A stretch of DNA of 64,000 bases. It comes from Sphaerotilus uruguayifluvii (GTDB taxonomy: Bacteria; Pseudomonadota; Gammaproteobacteria; Burkholderiales; Burkholderiaceae_C). Under the pieces are notes generated by a model. It was not told where the DNA came from and searched no databases. It was given only the letters and a program-made list of their open reading frames with translations. The first letter of the stretch is position 1. Each line of letters opens with the position of its first letter. The stretch spans positions 62,001-126,000 of the forward strand of contig NZ_JABSNM010000012.1 in assembly GCF_013294065.1 (NCBI RefSeq), written 5' to 3'. Below, piece after piece: positions 45,270-57,037 of this stretch. A program made the position numbers and the translations under genes.

Positions 45270-46397
45270 TCAGCGGAACAGGCCGCGCTCGGCGAACAGC
45301 GGATTCAGCGCGATGTCGCGGTCGGGCTCGCGGTGGTAGCGCTCGATGCGCTCGACCTCCTCGCGCGAGCCGAAGACCAGGCCGATGCGCTGGTGCAGGC
45401 CGCTGGGGCGCACGCCCAGCACCGGCTGGCGTCCGGTCGAGGCGCGCCCGCCCGCCTGCTCGATCAGGAAGCCGACCGGCGCGGCCTCGTAGAGCAGGCG
45501 CAGCCGCCCGGCGCGGTTCGGGTCGCGGGTGTCGCGCGGGTAGAGGAAGACGCCGCCGCGCATCAGGATGCGGTGCGCCTCGGCCACCATGCTGGCGATC
45601 CAGCGCATGTTGAAGTCCTTGCCGCGCGGGCCGCTGGTGCCGGCCAGGCACTCGTCGACATAGCGCTTGACCGGCGGCTCCCAGAAGCGGCTGTTGCTGG
45701 CGTTGATCGCGAACTCGCGGGTCTGCGCCGGCACCCGGATGTCGGGGTGCGTCAGCATGAACTCGCCCAGGTTCGGGTCGAGCGTGAAGCCGGCCACGCC
45801 ATTGCCCACGCTCAGCACCAGCATCGTCGCCGGCCCGTACAGCGCGTAGCCGGCGGCGATCTGCGCCGCGCCGGGCTGCAGGAAGTCGGCCTCGGTCACC
45901 TCGTGATCGCTGTCGAGCAGGTCCTGCGGCGCGCGCAGGATCGAGAAGATCGAGCCCACCGTCATGTCGACGTCGAGATTGCTCGAGCCGTCGAGCGGGT
46001 CGAACACCAGCAGGTACTTGCCGCGCGGCCCGGCGGCCGGGCGCGGCACCGGCCACGGCGCCTCCAGCTCCTCCGAGGCCATGCCCGACACGCCGCCCGA
46101 GGCCTCGTTGCGGCGCAGGAAGACCTCGTTGGCGAAGACGTCCAGCGGCTTCTGCTCCTCGCCCTGCACGTTGATCGCAGCGGCCGCCGCCGGCCCGCCG
46201 GTCGCAGCGCCGGCACCGGACACGCCGAGCCGGCCCAGCGCGACCTCGCGCGCGATCGCCTTGCACGCCAGCGCGACATCGAGGATCAGCGCGTTGAGCG
46301 CGCCGCTGGCCTGCGGAAAGCGGCGGCGCTCCTCGATCAGGTACTGGGTCAGCGTCGTCGGCGGGCGGGTGCCGCCGGACGGGGCGGTGTGGGGCAT
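45270..46397 (-). CDS. cbbF: Fructose-1,6-bisphosphatase class I
   Basis: Phosphatase of 375 residues, acting on fructose- and probably sedoheptulose-bisphosphate. Metal site VFDPLDGSSNLDVDMTVGSIF, then NASNSRFWEPPVKRYV and GGVFLYPRDTRDPNRAGRLRLLYE (in part) are diagnostic. The N-terminus TLTQYLIEERRRFP is standard. 39 bases separate it from cbbP. Confidence 0.95.
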   Translation of the reverse strand: MPHTAPSGGTRPPTTLTQYLIEERRRFPQASGALNALILDVALACKAIAREVALGRLGVSGAGAATGGPAAAAAINVQGEEQKPLDVFANEVFLRRNEASGGVSGMASEELEAPWPVPRPAAGPRGKYLLVFDPLDGSSNLDVDMTVGSIFSILRAPQDLLDSDHEVTEADFLQPGAAQIAAGYALYGPATMLVLSVGNGVAGFTLDPNLGEFMLTHPDIRVPAQTREFAINASNSRFWEPPVKRYVDECLAGTSGPRGKDFNMRWIASMVAEAHRILMRGGVFLYPRDTRDPNRAGRLRLLYEAAPVGFLIEQAGGRASTGRQPVLGVRPSGLHQRIGLVFGSREEVERIERYHREPDRDIALNPLFAERGLFR

Positions 46398-46448
46398 GGT
46401 CGTCTCCTCGGGGGATCGTCTTGTGCTTGGGGATGTGCTCGGGGCGCT

Positions 46449-47432
46449 TCAGCCCGGGGCGGCCGCGAACACCCGGCTCGCGGCGATGTCGGCGGGCTCC
46501 AGCGTGCCCAGCAGCGCCGCGTCGAGCACGCGGTCGCGCTCGGCGAACAGCCGGCTGGCCTGGCGCAGCCGCGCGCGGTCGAGCGCGTTGCGCACGCTGC
46601 GCGCGTTGGCGAAGTGCGGCTGGCGCAGCCGCAGGTCGAGATAGCGCGCGAAGGTCTCGCGCGCGCCGTCGCCGAAGCGGTAGTGCTGCGCCGCCAGCAT
46701 CCGGTCGGCGATCGCCAGCAGCTCGTCGGCGGCGTAGTCGGGAAAGTCCAGGTGATGCGCGATGCGGCTGCTCAGGCCCGGGTTGGACTGGAAGAAGGTG
46801 TCCATGCGGTCGCGGTAGCCGGCCACGATCACCACCAGATCGTCGCGCTGGTTCTCCATCACCTGCAGCAGGATCTCGATCGCCTCCTGGCCGTAGTCGC
46901 GCTCGTTCTCCGGGCGGTAGAGGTAGTAGGCCTCGTCGATGAAGAGCACGCCGCCCATCGCCTTCTTCAGGATCTCGCGCGTCTTCGGCGCGGTGTGGCC
47001 GATGTACTGGCCGACCAGGTCGTCGCGCGTCACCGCCACCAGATGGCCCTTGCGGATGTAGCCGAGCCGGTGAAGGATCTGCGCCATGCGCAGCGCCACC
47101 GTGGTCTTGCCGGTGCCGGGGTTGCCGGTGAAGCTCATGTGCAGGCTCGGCGCCTGCGCGGCCAGACCGACGCCGGCGCGCAGCCGGTCGATCACCAGCA
47201 GCGCGGCGATGTCGCGGATGCGCTGCTTGACCGGGCGCAGGCCGACCAGATCGTGCTCCAGCTCGTCGAACACCGCCTCGACCTGGCTCTGCGCCAGCAC
47301 CTCGCCGACGGTGCGCGGCGCGGCGGCGGCCGGGCTGTCCGGCATCGGCGGCGTCTGCGGCAGCGCGGGCGTCCCGGCGGCGCGGGACGGGCCGGACGTC
47401 TGCCCGGGAATGGCGTAGAGCGGGCGGTTCAT
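46449..47432 (-). CDS. cbbX: Red-type RuBisCO activase CbbX
   Basis: AAA+ remodelling ATPase of 327 residues. It pulls the C-terminus of the large subunit to eject inhibitory sugar phosphates. Walker [16 protein letters not shown], pore-region [13 protein letters not shown] and Walker [13 protein letters not shown] are intact; [17 protein letters not shown] is the sensor-2 region. The N-terminal 45 residues are a variable Pro/Ala-rich tail. Its place after cbbS is diagnostic for red-type operons. Confidence 0.96.
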   Translation of the reverse strand: MNRPLYAIPGQTSGPSRAAGTPALPQTPPMPDSPAAAAPRTVGEVLAQSQVEAVFDELEHDLVGLRPVKQRIRDIAALLVIDRLRAGVGLAAQAPSLHMSFTGNPGTGKTTVALRMAQILHRLGYIRKGHLVAVTRDDLVGQYIGHTAPKTREILKKAMGGVLFIDEAYYLYRPENERDYGQEAIEILLQVMENQRDDLVVIVAGYRDRMDTFFQSNPGLSSRIAHHLDFPDYAADELLAIADRMLAAQHYRFGDGARETFARYLDLRLRQPHFANARSVRNALDRARLRQASRLFAERDRVLDAALLGTLEPADIAASRVFAAAPG

Positions 47433-47467
47433 CGCGGGGCTCCTGCGGACTGCGGGCGGCGGGTGCG

Positions 47468-47914
47468 TCAGCCCGCGCGGGCGTGGCGCTCGCCCTCGGG
47501 ACGGTCGGTTCCGTAGCCGCGCACCGTGTAGCGCAGCGTGCGCCCGCTCGTCTCCTGCCGCACCAGGCCGAAGCCCGGCTCGTCGGCCGGCCGGTTGACG
47601 ATGAAGCTCATCGTGATCGACTCGACGCCGCGCACCGACGAGAAGGCCATCATGCGGATGTAGTGGCCGGGAAAGGCGGCGCGGCACTGCTGCAGCTCGG
47701 CCATCACGCCGGCGGCGTCCTGCAGGTCGAACATCGGCAGGCCGTGCATTTCCCAGTAGGTGTTGCGCGGGTGCGGATCGTCGGTGTACTCGACGCTCCA
47801 GGCGTAGCCGCGGTCCAGGCCGTACTGGATCTGCGCGCGGATCTCCTCGTCGGTCAGGTCAGGCAGGAAGCTGAACTGGCCCTGGGTCAGTCGGCCGGTC
47901 GGGTTGGTCATCAT
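47468..47914 (-). CDS. cbbS: RuBisCO small subunit (form I, red type)
   Basis: Small subunit of 148 residues. [20 protein letters not shown] at the N-terminus and [14 protein letters not shown] are typical, and the long C-terminal extension ([22 protein letters not shown]) is the hairpin found only in red-type enzymes. It lies 12 bases after cbbL. Start could be either of two adjacent ATGs (47914 or 47911). Confidence 0.97.
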   Translation of the reverse strand: MMTNPTGRLTQGQFSFLPDLTDEEIRAQIQYGLDRGYAWSVEYTDDPHPRNTYWEMHGLPMFDLQDAAGVMAELQQCRAAFPGHYIRMMAFSSVRGVESITMSFIVNRPADEPGFGLVRQETSGRTLRYTVRGYGTDRPEGERHARAG

Positions 47915-47926
47915 GGTGGTGTCTCC

Positions 47927-49456
<1,530 letters not shown>

Positions 49457-49475
49457 TCATGTCTTGTTGGCTATC

Positions 49476-49494
49476 GATTCAGGATTCCTGAATC
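49476..49494. promoter_or_regulatory. CbbR binding palindrome
   Basis: Perfect inverted repeat GATTCAGG-ATT-CCTGAATC, containing the T-N11-A pattern of LysR-type sites. Its centre at 49485 is about 65 bp upstream of the inferred cbbL transcription start, the classical position of a LysR recognition site, and 22 bases before the cbbR ATG, a position fit for autorepression. Confidence 0.72.
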
Positions 49495-49506
49495 ATCGAA
49501 GGATCC

Positions 49507-50442
49507 ATGAAGAACCTGACCCTGCGCCAGCTGCGCGTCTTCACCGAGGTGGCGCGCCACCTCAGCTTCGTGCGCGCGGCCGAGCAGCTGCACCTGACGC
49601 CACCGGCGGTGACGATGCAGGTCAAGGAGCTGGAGGAAGCGGTCGGCCTGCCGCTGTTCGATCGCCAGGGCCGCAAGGTCTCGCTGACCACCGGCGGCGA
49701 GTACTTCCTGGTCTACGCGCGCCGGGTGCTGGCGACGCTGAAGGACGCCGAGGTGGCGATGGCGCGGCTGCGCCATCTCGACACCGGGCAGCTGGCGGTC
49801 GGGCTGGTGGCCACCGCGAAGTACTTCGTGCCGCGGCTGCTGGCGCGCTTCCGCGACGAGCATCCGGGCATCGAGCTGCGCCTGCGCGTGAGCGCCAGCC
49901 GCGAGGAGCTGGTGCGGCTGCTCGAGGCCGGCGAGGTCGATCTGGCGATCATGGGGCGGCCGCCGCGCGAGCTGGTCTGCCGCGCCGAGCCTTTCGCGGC
50001 GCATCCGCATGTCTTCGTCGCGCCGCCGGGCCATCCGGTGCTGCGCGCCGACCACGTCGCGCCCGAGGCGCTCGGCGCCTGGCCGATGGTGGTGCGCGAG
50101 CGCGGCTCGGGCACGCGTGCGCTGATGGACCGCTTTCTCGACGAGCACCGCGTCACGCCGCGCATCGCGATGGAAATGCCGAGCAACGAGACGCTCAAGC
50201 AGGCGGTCATGGCCGGCATGGGCCTGAGCTTCCTGTCGCTGCACACGCTCGGGCTGGAGCTGCGTGCCGGCGAGCTCGCGCTGGTCGAGGTCGGCCATGC
50301 GCCGGTGATCCGCACCTGGAACGTGGTGCACCTGCAGTCGCGCCTGCTGTCGCCGGCGGCCGAGGCGCTGCGCTACTTCATCCTGGAGGAAGGCGAGGCC
50401 TTCCTGGCCGAGCACGACCGGCCGTGGCTGCAGCCGCGCTGA
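49507..50442 (+). CDS. cbbR: LysR-family regulator CbbR
   Basis: Activator of the Calvin-cycle operon, 311 residues. LRQLRVFTEVARHLSFVRAA and LTPPAVTMQVKELEEAVGL form the DNA-binding domain of the CbbR group. The effector domain (from about 90) would sense cycle intermediates. Divergent from cbbL with the palindrome at 49476 between. It ends 18 bases from the convergent chemoreceptor gene. Confidence 0.93.
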   Translation: MKNLTLRQLRVFTEVARHLSFVRAAEQLHLTPPAVTMQVKELEEAVGLPLFDRQGRKVSLTTGGEYFLVYARRVLATLKDAEVAMARLRHLDTGQLAVGLVATAKYFVPRLLARFRDEHPGIELRLRVSASREELVRLLEAGEVDLAIMGRPPRELVCRAEPFAAHPHVFVAPPGHPVLRADHVAPEALGAWPMVVRERGSGTRALMDRFLDEHRVTPRIAMEMPSNETLKQAVMAGMGLSFLSLHTLGLELRAGELALVEVGHAPVIRTWNVVHLQSRLLSPAAEALRYFILEEGEAFLAEHDRPWLQPR

Positions 50443-50460
50443 GCGGCCGCCCGGTCAGGC

Positions 50461-52389
50461 TCAGGCGGCGATGCGAAAGCGCGCCACCGCGTCCACCAGC
50501 TGCTCGGCCTGGGACTTGAGCGTGCCGGCGGCCGCCGCCGACTGCTCGACCAGCGCGGCGTTCTGCTGCGTGGCGCGGTCCATCTGGGTGACGGCCTGGC
50601 CGACCTGGGCCACGCCGGTGCTCTGCTCGGCGCTGGCGGCGCTGATCTGCGCGACGATGTCGCTGACGCGGCGGATCGACTCCACCACCTCGCCGACCGA
50701 GCGGCCGGTCTGGTCGACCAGCGAGACGCCCTGCTCGACGCGCTCGACGCTGGTCGAGATCAGCGCCTTGATCTCGCGCGCGGCCTCGGCCGAGCGCTGC
50801 GCCAGGTTGCGCACCTCGGTGGCGACCACCGCGAAGCCGCGGCCCTGCTCGCCGGCGCGCGCGGCTTCCACCGCGGCATTGAGGGCCAGGATGTTGGTCT
50901 GGAAGGCGATCGAGTCGATCACGCCGATGATGTCGCCGATCTTGCGCGAGGCCTCGCTGATGCCGCCCATCGTGCCGACCACCTGCGACACCATCTCGCC
51001 GCCGCGCGAGGCCAGCGTGGTGGCCTCCCGGGCCAGGCCGTCGGCCTCGCGGGCATGGTCAGCGTTGTGGCTGACGGTCGAGCCGAGCTGGTCCATCGTC
51101 GCGGCGGTCTGCTGCAGCGCCGCGGCCTGCTGCTCGGTGCGCGAGCTCAGGTCGATGTTGCCCTGCGCGATCTGCGCACTGGCGGCGGCGACGCTGACCG
51201 CGTTCTCGCGCACTGTGCCGACCACCTCGGTCAGCGACAGGCGCATCGCCTCCATCGCGGCCATCATGCGCCCGAGCTCGTCGGCCGACTGCGGCACCGC
51301 ATGTGCCGACAGGTCGCCGGCGGCGATGCGCTCGGCCATCTCGCGCGCCTGGTCGGCGGCCTCGACGACCGAGCGGGAGATGGTGCGCAGCACCGCCGCG
51401 CCCAGCACCAGCATCAGCACCGACAGGCCCAGCACCGCCAGGCCGTTGCGCTGCATGCGGGCCATGCGCGCCTCGAGCGTGTCCTTCAGCGCGGTGGACG
51501 CCAGCGCGTGCACCGCGAAGACCTGGTCGATCGCCTTCGTCGCGACCTGGAAGTAGTCGCCGGAGGCCATCTTCGGCTCGGGCGCCTCGATGATCTCGCG
51601 GCGCATCACCTCGCGCGCCTCGTCGACCGCGCCACGGGCCTGGGCGATCGGGCCGGCCATGCGCTCGCGCAGCACCGGGTCGGTCTCCAGCGCCTTGTCG
51701 ATCGTCACCAGCGCGTTGTGCATCTCGCCGCGTGCCGACTCGCTCAGGCCGCCCAGGCTGGCGCGTGCAGCCATCGTCGCCGAGCCGCTGGCCAGGATGG
51801 CCGAGCCGACCGCACGCGCCTTGCCGAGATGCTCGGTCAGCCGCGGCATCTGCAGCATCGTCGCCATCACCAGATGGTAGGACTCGGCCTCCGGATCCAG
51901 GTCGAGACCATGGTGCGAGACGATCAGGCCGTGCAGGTCGAGCTGCCGCTCGATCAGCGCGGAATGGCGGGCGAAGCTGGCGGGGGCCTCGATGCGGCGC
52001 TGCGCGACCTCCGACGCCAGCGCCTGCCACTGCTCGCGCAGCTGCGTCCACTGCTCGTGCAGGCGCCTGTCGTCGATCGGCGCCAGCTGCGCGTCGACGG
52101 CGCCGAGCGCCTGCTCGACCTCGCGCTGGCGCTCGGCGCGCTGGGACTCGGCCTCGGCCTTGCCGCCGAGCACGGTGGCGGTCAGGCCGCGGTGCTGCTG
52201 CGTCAGCCGCACCAGCCGGAGCATCGCCGCCGACGGCGCCAGGCCGGCCAGCTCGCTGCGGGTCGCACGGGCGTCCTGGACGGTGTCGGCGACGTAGTAG
52301 CCCATCGGGGGGGCGACCATCAGCAGGCCCAGCAGCGACAGCAGGGTGAACTTGCGCGACAGGCGCATCTGGCGGATCAGGTGCTTCAT
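50461..52389 (-). CDS. Methyl-accepting chemotaxis protein
   Basis: Chemoreceptor of 642 residues. One N-terminal helix (about 13-35), a periplasmic domain of about 280 residues, a second helix near 335 ([18 protein letters not shown]), a HAMP domain, then the signalling domain with the invariant tip [20 protein letters not shown]. The periplasmic part [19 protein letters not shown] resembles nitrate/nitrite-sensing (NIT-like) helices; the ligand is not known. No C-terminal pentapeptide for CheR docking. The start at 52389 gives a short positively charged N-terminus before the helix. Confidence 0.93.
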   Translation of the reverse strand: MKHLIRQMRLSRKFTLLSLLGLLMVAPPMGYYVADTVQDARATRSELAGLAPSAAMLRLVRLTQQHRGLTATVLGGKAEAESQRAERQREVEQALGAVDAQLAPIDDRRLHEQWTQLREQWQALASEVAQRRIEAPASFARHSALIERQLDLHGLIVSHHGLDLDPEAESYHLVMATMLQMPRLTEHLGKARAVGSAILASGSATMAARASLGGLSESARGEMHNALVTIDKALETDPVLRERMAGPIAQARGAVDEAREVMRREIIEAPEPKMASGDYFQVATKAIDQVFAVHALASTALKDTLEARMARMQRNGLAVLGLSVLMLVLGAAVLRTISRSVVEAADQAREMAERIAAGDLSAHAVPQSADELGRMMAAMEAMRLSLTEVVGTVRENAVSVAAASAQIAQGNIDLSSRTEQQAAALQQTAATMDQLGSTVSHNADHAREADGLAREATTLASRGGEMVSQVVGTMGGISEASRKIGDIIGVIDSIAFQTNILALNAAVEAARAGEQGRGFAVVATEVRNLAQRSAEAAREIKALISTSVERVEQGVSLVDQTGRSVGEVVESIRRVSDIVAQISAASAEQSTGVAQVGQAVTQMDRATQQNAALVEQSAAAAGTLKSQAEQLVDAVARFRIAA

Positions 52390-52644
52390 CGGGAGACAGC
52401 TTGGAGGGTGACCGACCACTGCCATCCCGAGCCCCCCGCCCGTGATGCTGCCGGCAACGCGGTTTATCGGACGTCCCTCGTGCATTCAGAACACGGAACA
52501 GAGCCGCTCCGACCCGCTTTCATTCCGGCATCGAACCGCCTGCGCACGCGCCGGCTCGCCCGGTGCGGCCACGCCGCCGATCTGGCCGCGGTTGCGCAGT
52601 CTTTTCGCACTTAAGTCCGGCAAGGCGCTGTCTAGGATCGACTC
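52390..52644. other. Divergent chemoreceptor / capsule control region
   Basis: 255 bases without a gene. For kpsM, TTAAGT (52611-52616) and TAGGAT (52633-52638) are spaced by 16 bp and lie 6 bases before the ATG, which would make a very short leader. On the minus strand TCCGATAA (complement of 52464-52471) resembles the -10 of flagellar sigma-28 promoters, but I find no matching -35. Confidence 0.4.
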
Positions 52645-53466
52645 ATGATCTCGCCGACCGTCCCGTCCGCCCAGCCGACCCCGCGCCGCAGCGCCTGGGG
52701 CGTGATGCGCGACGTGCTGTTCGCGCTGTTCCTGCGCGAGTTCAAGACCCGCATCGACGGCCGCTGGACCACCGCGCTGTGGGTCGTCGGCGAGCCGCTG
52801 GCCGGCGCGGCGCTGATGCTGGCGATCTACAGCGCGATGCGCGCGCACCAGATCGCCGGCGTCGACACGGTGACCTTCCTGATCAGCGGCCAGCTCTCGT
52901 TCATGCTGCTGCGCTCGCTGGTGCTGCGGCTGATGGAGAGCATCGAGGCCAACCTGGGCCTGTTCGCCTACCGGCAGGTGCGGCCGGTCGACGCGGTGCT
53001 GGCGCGCGCCGGGGTCGAGCTGGTGCTGTTCGGCGCGATGGCGCTGGCGTTCCTGGCCGGCGCGGCCGCGCTCGGCCACGACGTGATGCCGCACGACCCG
53101 CTGCGGCTGATGCTGGCGCTGGCGCTGCTGGTGCAGCTCGGCCTGGCCGCCGGGCTGCTGGCCGCGGCAGGCACGCATGGCGCGCTGACGGTGCTGCGGC
53201 CGGTGGTGCGCATGGTCTTCACGCCGCTCTACCTCGGCTCGGGCGTGCTGGTGCCGCTGGTCCACGCACCGGCGGTGCTGCGCGACGCGATGCTGCACAA
53301 CCCGGTGGCCCACCTGATCGAGTCGATCCGCGCCGCGCTGTTCGGCCCGGTCTACGCCAGCCCGGACGAGATCGGCCTGACGCTGCCGCTGGCATGGACG
53401 CTGGTGCTGACGCTGCTGGCGCTGATGGTGCTGCGCGGCCGGCGCGACCGGCTGCAGGTGGCCTGA
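52645..53466 (+). CDS. kpsM: Capsule polysaccharide ABC exporter permease KpsM
   Basis: Inner-membrane permease of 273 residues of the ABC-2 type, six helices. LREFKTRIDGRWTTALWVVGEP at the N-terminus, GVDTVTFLISGQLSFMLLRSL and LVHAPAVLRDAMLHNPVAHLIES are typical of KpsM/BexB. With KpsT it exports the finished, lipid-linked chain. First gene of the capsule cluster. Confidence 0.92.
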   Translation: MISPTVPSAQPTPRRSAWGVMRDVLFALFLREFKTRIDGRWTTALWVVGEPLAGAALMLAIYSAMRAHQIAGVDTVTFLISGQLSFMLLRSLVLRLMESIEANLGLFAYRQVRPVDAVLARAGVELVLFGAMALAFLAGAAALGHDVMPHDPLRLMLALALLVQLGLAAGLLAAAGTHGALTVLRPVVRMVFTPLYLGSGVLVPLVHAPAVLRDAMLHNPVAHLIESIRAALFGPVYASPDEIGLTLPLAWTLVLTLLALMVLRGRRDRLQVA

Positions 53467-53481
53467 GCCCTGCCCCACCCG

Positions 53482-54213
53482 ATGGCCGACACCGCGATGA
53501 TCGAGATCCGCCACCTCTGCAAGAGCTACCCGACCCGGCTCGGTCGCCGCCATGTCTTCCGCGACTTCAGCCTGTCGATTCCCGATGACGCCAACGTCGG
53601 TCTGATCGGGCCGAACGGCGCGGGCAAGTCGACGCTGATGCGCCTGCTCGGCGGCCTGGAGCTGCCCGACGCCGGCCGCATCGACTCGGACCGGCGCATC
53701 TCCTGGCCGATCGGCCTGGCCGGCGGCCTGCAGGGCTCGCTGACCGGCCGCGACAACGTGCGCTTCGTCTGCCGCATCCATGCCGCCGACACCCGGCGCA
53801 TGCGCGAGACGCTGGCCTTCGTCGAGGACTTCGCCGAGATCGGCGAGGCCTTCGACCTGCCGGTCAAGACCTATTCCTCGGGCATGCGCTCGCGGCTGAT
53901 GTTCGGTCTGGCGATGGCCTTCGACTTCGACACCTACCTGATCGACGAGGTCACCGCCGTCGGCGATGCGGCCTTCCGCAGCAAGTCGCGCGAGCTGCTC
54001 GAGCAGCGCCTGGGCCGTTCGCGCGTCATCTACACCAGCCACAACATGGACGAGATCGCCCGGCTGTGCCAGCGCGTCGTCGTGCTGCGCCCCGGCGCGG
54101 CGCCGACGGTGCACGACAGCGTGCGCGAGGGCATCGCCGCCTACCAGCAGATCGCGCGCCGGCGGGCCGCCCCGGCCGCACCCGCGGTGACGGCGCCGGA
54201 GGTCGCGCCATGA
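53482..54213 (+). CDS. kpsT: Capsule polysaccharide ABC exporter ATPase KpsT
   Basis: ATPase of 243 residues. Walker A GPNGAGKSTLMRLLGGLE, a signature degenerate as usual in KpsT (YSSGMRSRLMFGLAMAFDF) and Walker B TYLIDEVTAVGD are present. The start may also be the ATG at 53497 (MIEIRHL). Overlaps kpsE by 4 bases. Confidence 0.93.
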   Translation: MADTAMIEIRHLCKSYPTRLGRRHVFRDFSLSIPDDANVGLIGPNGAGKSTLMRLLGGLELPDAGRIDSDRRISWPIGLAGGLQGSLTGRDNVRFVCRIHAADTRRMRETLAFVEDFAEIGEAFDLPVKTYSSGMRSRLMFGLAMAFDFDTYLIDEVTAVGDAAFRSKSRELLEQRLGRSRVIYTSHNMDEIARLCQRVVVLRPGAAPTVHDSVREGIAAYQQIARRRAAPAAPAVTAPEVAP

Positions 54214-55322
54214 GCGCAGGCGCCGTGCTCCACCGCCTGACGCCGCGCCGGCTCGCGCTGCTCGTCGTCGTGCTGCCGCTGCTGCTGGGCGCGCTCTACC
54301 TCGGCCTGATGGCGCAGGACCGCTATGTCAGCACCGCGGTGCTGACGGTGCGCCGCTCGCGCGAGGAATCGATCGCCGCCAGCGGCCTGGCGATGCTGCT
54401 GTCGGGCGGCGGCACCGCGCTGGAGGACGTGCGGCTGCTGCGCGACTACATGCATTCGGAGGCGCTGATGCTGCAGCTCGACCGCCGCTTCGGGCTGCGC
54501 CGCCACTACGAGTCGGCCCGCCGCGATCCGCTGTACCGGCTGTGGCCCGGCACCAGCCGCGAGTGGATGCTCGAGTACTGGCGCGCGCGCGCCGACATCC
54601 GCCTCGACGAGAGCAGCGGCCTGCTGACCCTCGAGGTCCAGGCCTTCGATCCCGAGTTCGCCCGTCAGCTGGCCGCGGCGCTGATGGCCGAGTCCGAGCG
54701 CTTCCTCAACGAGGTCTCGCAGCGCATCGCCGCCGAGCAGATGGGCTTCGCGCAGCGCGAGCTCGACCGCGCCGAGACCGAGCTCGTGCAGGCGCGCAAG
54801 GCGCTGCTGGACTTCCAGGGCCGCCACCAGATGCTCGATCCGCAGGCCGATGCCCGCGTCAGCGGCACGCTGGCGGCCGAGCTGCGCGCGCAGCTCGCGC
54901 GCGTCGAGTCCGAGCTCGGCACCAAGCAGACCTACCTGAACGCCGACGCCGCCGACCTGGTGACGCTGCGTGCGCAGGCCGCCACGCTGCGCACGCAGAT
55001 CGAGCGCGAGCAGCGCCTGGCCACGGCGGCGCAGGGCGACAACCCCGCGCTGGCCGGCCTGGCGGCCGAGTTCCACGAGCTCAAGGGCCGCCTGGGCATC
55101 GCCGAGACCCGCCAGCGCAGCGCGCTGGCCACCGTCGAGGCCACCCGCATCGAGACCGCGCGCAAGGTGCGCAACCTGGTCGTCGTCGAGCCGCCGACCC
55201 GCCCCGACAGCGCACGCCACCCCGACCGGCTCGCCACGATGCTGACGCTGCTGCTGGGCTGCGGCCTGATGTACGGCATCGCCCGGCTCGCGCTGGCCAC
55301 CGTGCGCGAACACCGCGACTGA
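54210..55322 (+). CDS. kpsE: Capsule export inner-membrane protein KpsE
   Basis: Polysaccharide co-polymerase-like protein of 370 residues linking KpsMT to the outer-membrane channel. Two helices (about 14-34 and 345-363) flank a periplasmic coiled-coil domain (about 180-310) rich in Ala, Glu and Arg. YVSTAVLTVRRSREESIAASGLAMLLSG matches KpsE/BexC in sections. Overlaps kpsT. Confidence 0.9.
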   Translation: MSAGAVLHRLTPRRLALLVVVLPLLLGALYLGLMAQDRYVSTAVLTVRRSREESIAASGLAMLLSGGGTALEDVRLLRDYMHSEALMLQLDRRFGLRRHYESARRDPLYRLWPGTSREWMLEYWRARADIRLDESSGLLTLEVQAFDPEFARQLAAALMAESERFLNEVSQRIAAEQMGFAQRELDRAETELVQARKALLDFQGRHQMLDPQADARVSGTLAAELRAQLARVESELGTKQTYLNADAADLVTLRAQAATLRTQIEREQRLATAAQGDNPALAGLAAEFHELKGRLGIAETRQRSALATVEATRIETARKVRNLVVVEPPTRPDSARHPDRLATMLTLLLGCGLMYGIARLALATVREHRD

Positions 55323-55339
55323 CCGCGAAGGCCCCGACC

Positions 55340-56986
55340 ATGCCCCGCCTGCCCCTCACGATGCCGCAACGGCGCCCGGCCCTGCGCGCCGTCCTGCTGC
55401 CGCTGCTGCTCGGCGCCGCCACGCTGGCCGTCGCGGCTCCCGCGGCGGAGCCGGCGCCCGCCGCCGCACCCGCCGCCGCACCCGCCGCCGCACCCGCCGG
55501 CTGCGCGCCGGTCTTCGGCAGCCAGCTCTTCGGCGGCCGCTTCGCCCAGCATTCGGCCAGCGGCTTCAATCCGGACTACCAGATCGCGCCGGGCGACCGC
55601 ATCACGCTGCGCCTGTGGGGCGCCTTCAACCTGGATGCGACGCAGGCGGTCGATCCGCGCGGCAACCTCTTCCTGCCCAGCATCGGGCCGGTGCAGGTGC
55701 TGGGCGTGCGCAACGGCGACCTCGACCGCGTCGTGCAGGAGCAGGTGCGCCGCACCTTCCGCGCCAACGTGCGCAGCTACGCCAGCCTGGAGGCGGCGCA
55801 GCCGGTCAAGGTCTACGTGACCGGCTTCGTGCGCCAGCCCGGCCTGTACGGCGGGCTGTCGTCGGACTCGGTGCTGCGCTACCTCGATCTGGCCGGCGGC
55901 ATCGACCCCGAGCGGGGCAGCTACCTGTCGGTCGATCTGCTGCGCGGCGGCGAGCGGCGCGCGCGCGTCGACCTCTACCGCTTCCTGCTCGAAGGCCGCA
56001 TCGACGCGGTGCAGATCCACGACGGCGACACGCTCTTCGTCGGCCCGCGCCGCGCCAGCGTGAAGGTCTCCGGCGAGGCGGCCAATGCCTGCGCCTTCGA
56101 GTTCGACGCCGCGCGGCTGGACGGCGCGACGCTGATCGCGCTGGCCCGGCCCCGGCCGGGCGCGACCCACATGGCGGTGGTGCGCCAGCGCGGCCCCGAG
56201 CGCAGCAGCGAGTACCACCCGCTGGCCGAGGCCGGCGCGGTCATGCTGAACGACGGCGACGAGGTCAGCTTCACCGCCGACCGCATTCCCGGGACCATCC
56301 TGGTGCGCATCGAGGGCGCGCACCGCGGCGAGCGCACCGTCGTGCTGCCCTACGGCGCGCGGCTGTCGGACGCGCTGGCGCGGCTGCGCCCGGCGCCGCT
56401 GGCCGACCTGGACGCACTGCAGCTGCAGCGGCGCTCGATCGCGCAGCGCCAGAAGGAGATGCTCGGCCAGGCGCTCGACCGGCTGGAGGCGCAGGCCCTG
56501 ACCGCCCGCTCGGCCACCAACGAGGAGGCGCAGCTGCGCGGCCGCGAGGCCGAGCTGGTGCTGCAGTTCACCCACCGCGCCCGCCAGATCGAGCCGCGCG
56601 GCCAGCTGGTGCTGCCCGACCCGGCCCGCGCCGGCGACACCCCGCTGGAGGACGGCGACACGCTCGTCGTGCCCGAGCGCTCGGCGCAGGTGGCGGTGCA
56701 CGGCGAGGTGCTGTTCCCGATGGCCATCGGCCACGACCCGGCACGCCGCATCGACGACTACATCCGCCTGGCCGGCGGCCCGTCCCAGCAGGCCGACACC
56801 AGCCGGGTGCTGCTGCTGAAGCGCAACGGCACCGTCGTCGAGTCCCGGGGCGACGTCGTCCCGGACCCGGGCGACGAGCTGATGGTGCTGCCCAGGGCCG
56901 AGACCAAGCGGGTCGAGGTGGCGCGCGGCATCACGCAGGTGCTCTACCAGATCGCGGTGGTGGCGAAGGTCGCCTTCGGACTGTGA
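55340..56986 (+). CDS. kpsD: Capsule export outer-membrane protein KpsD
   Basis: Outer-membrane polysaccharide export protein of 548 residues, close to the 558 of E. coli KpsD. Signal peptide (LLPLLLGAATLAVA) followed by a four-residue repeat (AAAP, three to four copies), then the polysaccharide-export domain YQIAPGDRITLRLWGAFN and SLBB-type domains (VYVTGFVRQPGLY and VAVHGEVLFPMAIG). It forms the channel for capsule export. The ATG at 55340 gives the signal peptide. Confidence 0.92.
   Translation: MPRLPLTMPQRRPALRAVLLPLLLGAATLAVAAPAAEPAPAAAPAAAPAAAPAGCAPVFGSQLFGGRFAQHSASGFNPDYQIAPGDRITLRLWGAFNLDATQAVDPRGNLFLPSIGPVQVLGVRNGDLDRVVQEQVRRTFRANVRSYASLEAAQPVKVYVTGFVRQPGLYGGLSSDSVLRYLDLAGGIDPERGSYLSVDLLRGGERRARVDLYRFLLEGRIDAVQIHDGDTLFVGPRRASVKVSGEAANACAFEFDAARLDGATLIALARPRPGATHMAVVRQRGPERSSEYHPLAEAGAVMLNDGDEVSFTADRIPGTILVRIEGAHRGERTVVLPYGARLSDALARLRPAPLADLDALQLQRRSIAQRQKEMLGQALDRLEAQALTARSATNEEAQLRGREAELVLQFTHRARQIEPRGQLVLPDPARAGDTPLEDGDTLVVPERSAQVAVHGEVLFPMAIGHDPARRIDDYIRLAGGPSQQADTSRVLLLKRNGTVVESRGDVVPDPGDELMVLPRAETKRVEVARGITQVLYQIAVVAKVAFGL
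55457..55498. repeat. 12-bp tandem repeat inside kpsD
   Basis: Three full copies of CCCGCCGCCGCA (55457-55492) and a partial fourth. In frame it encodes AAAP repeats just after the signal peptide. Such repeats can change length by slippage, but 12-bp steps keep the frame, so they would alter only a linker. Confidence 0.85.
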
Positions 56987-57037
56987 TCACCGTCAAGCCC
57001 ACGAACCACCCTGCTCAACGACTGTGCGGAGACTCTG

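Noticed and set aside
52464-52471. Sigma-28 promoter for the chemoreceptor gene
   Set aside because: The -10-like TCCGATAA is present, but no TAAA-type -35 box lies at the right distance.
55457-55498. Possible CRISPR-like or satellite array
   Set aside because: It is a 12-bp in-frame repeat without spacers, coding for an AAAP linker in KpsD.
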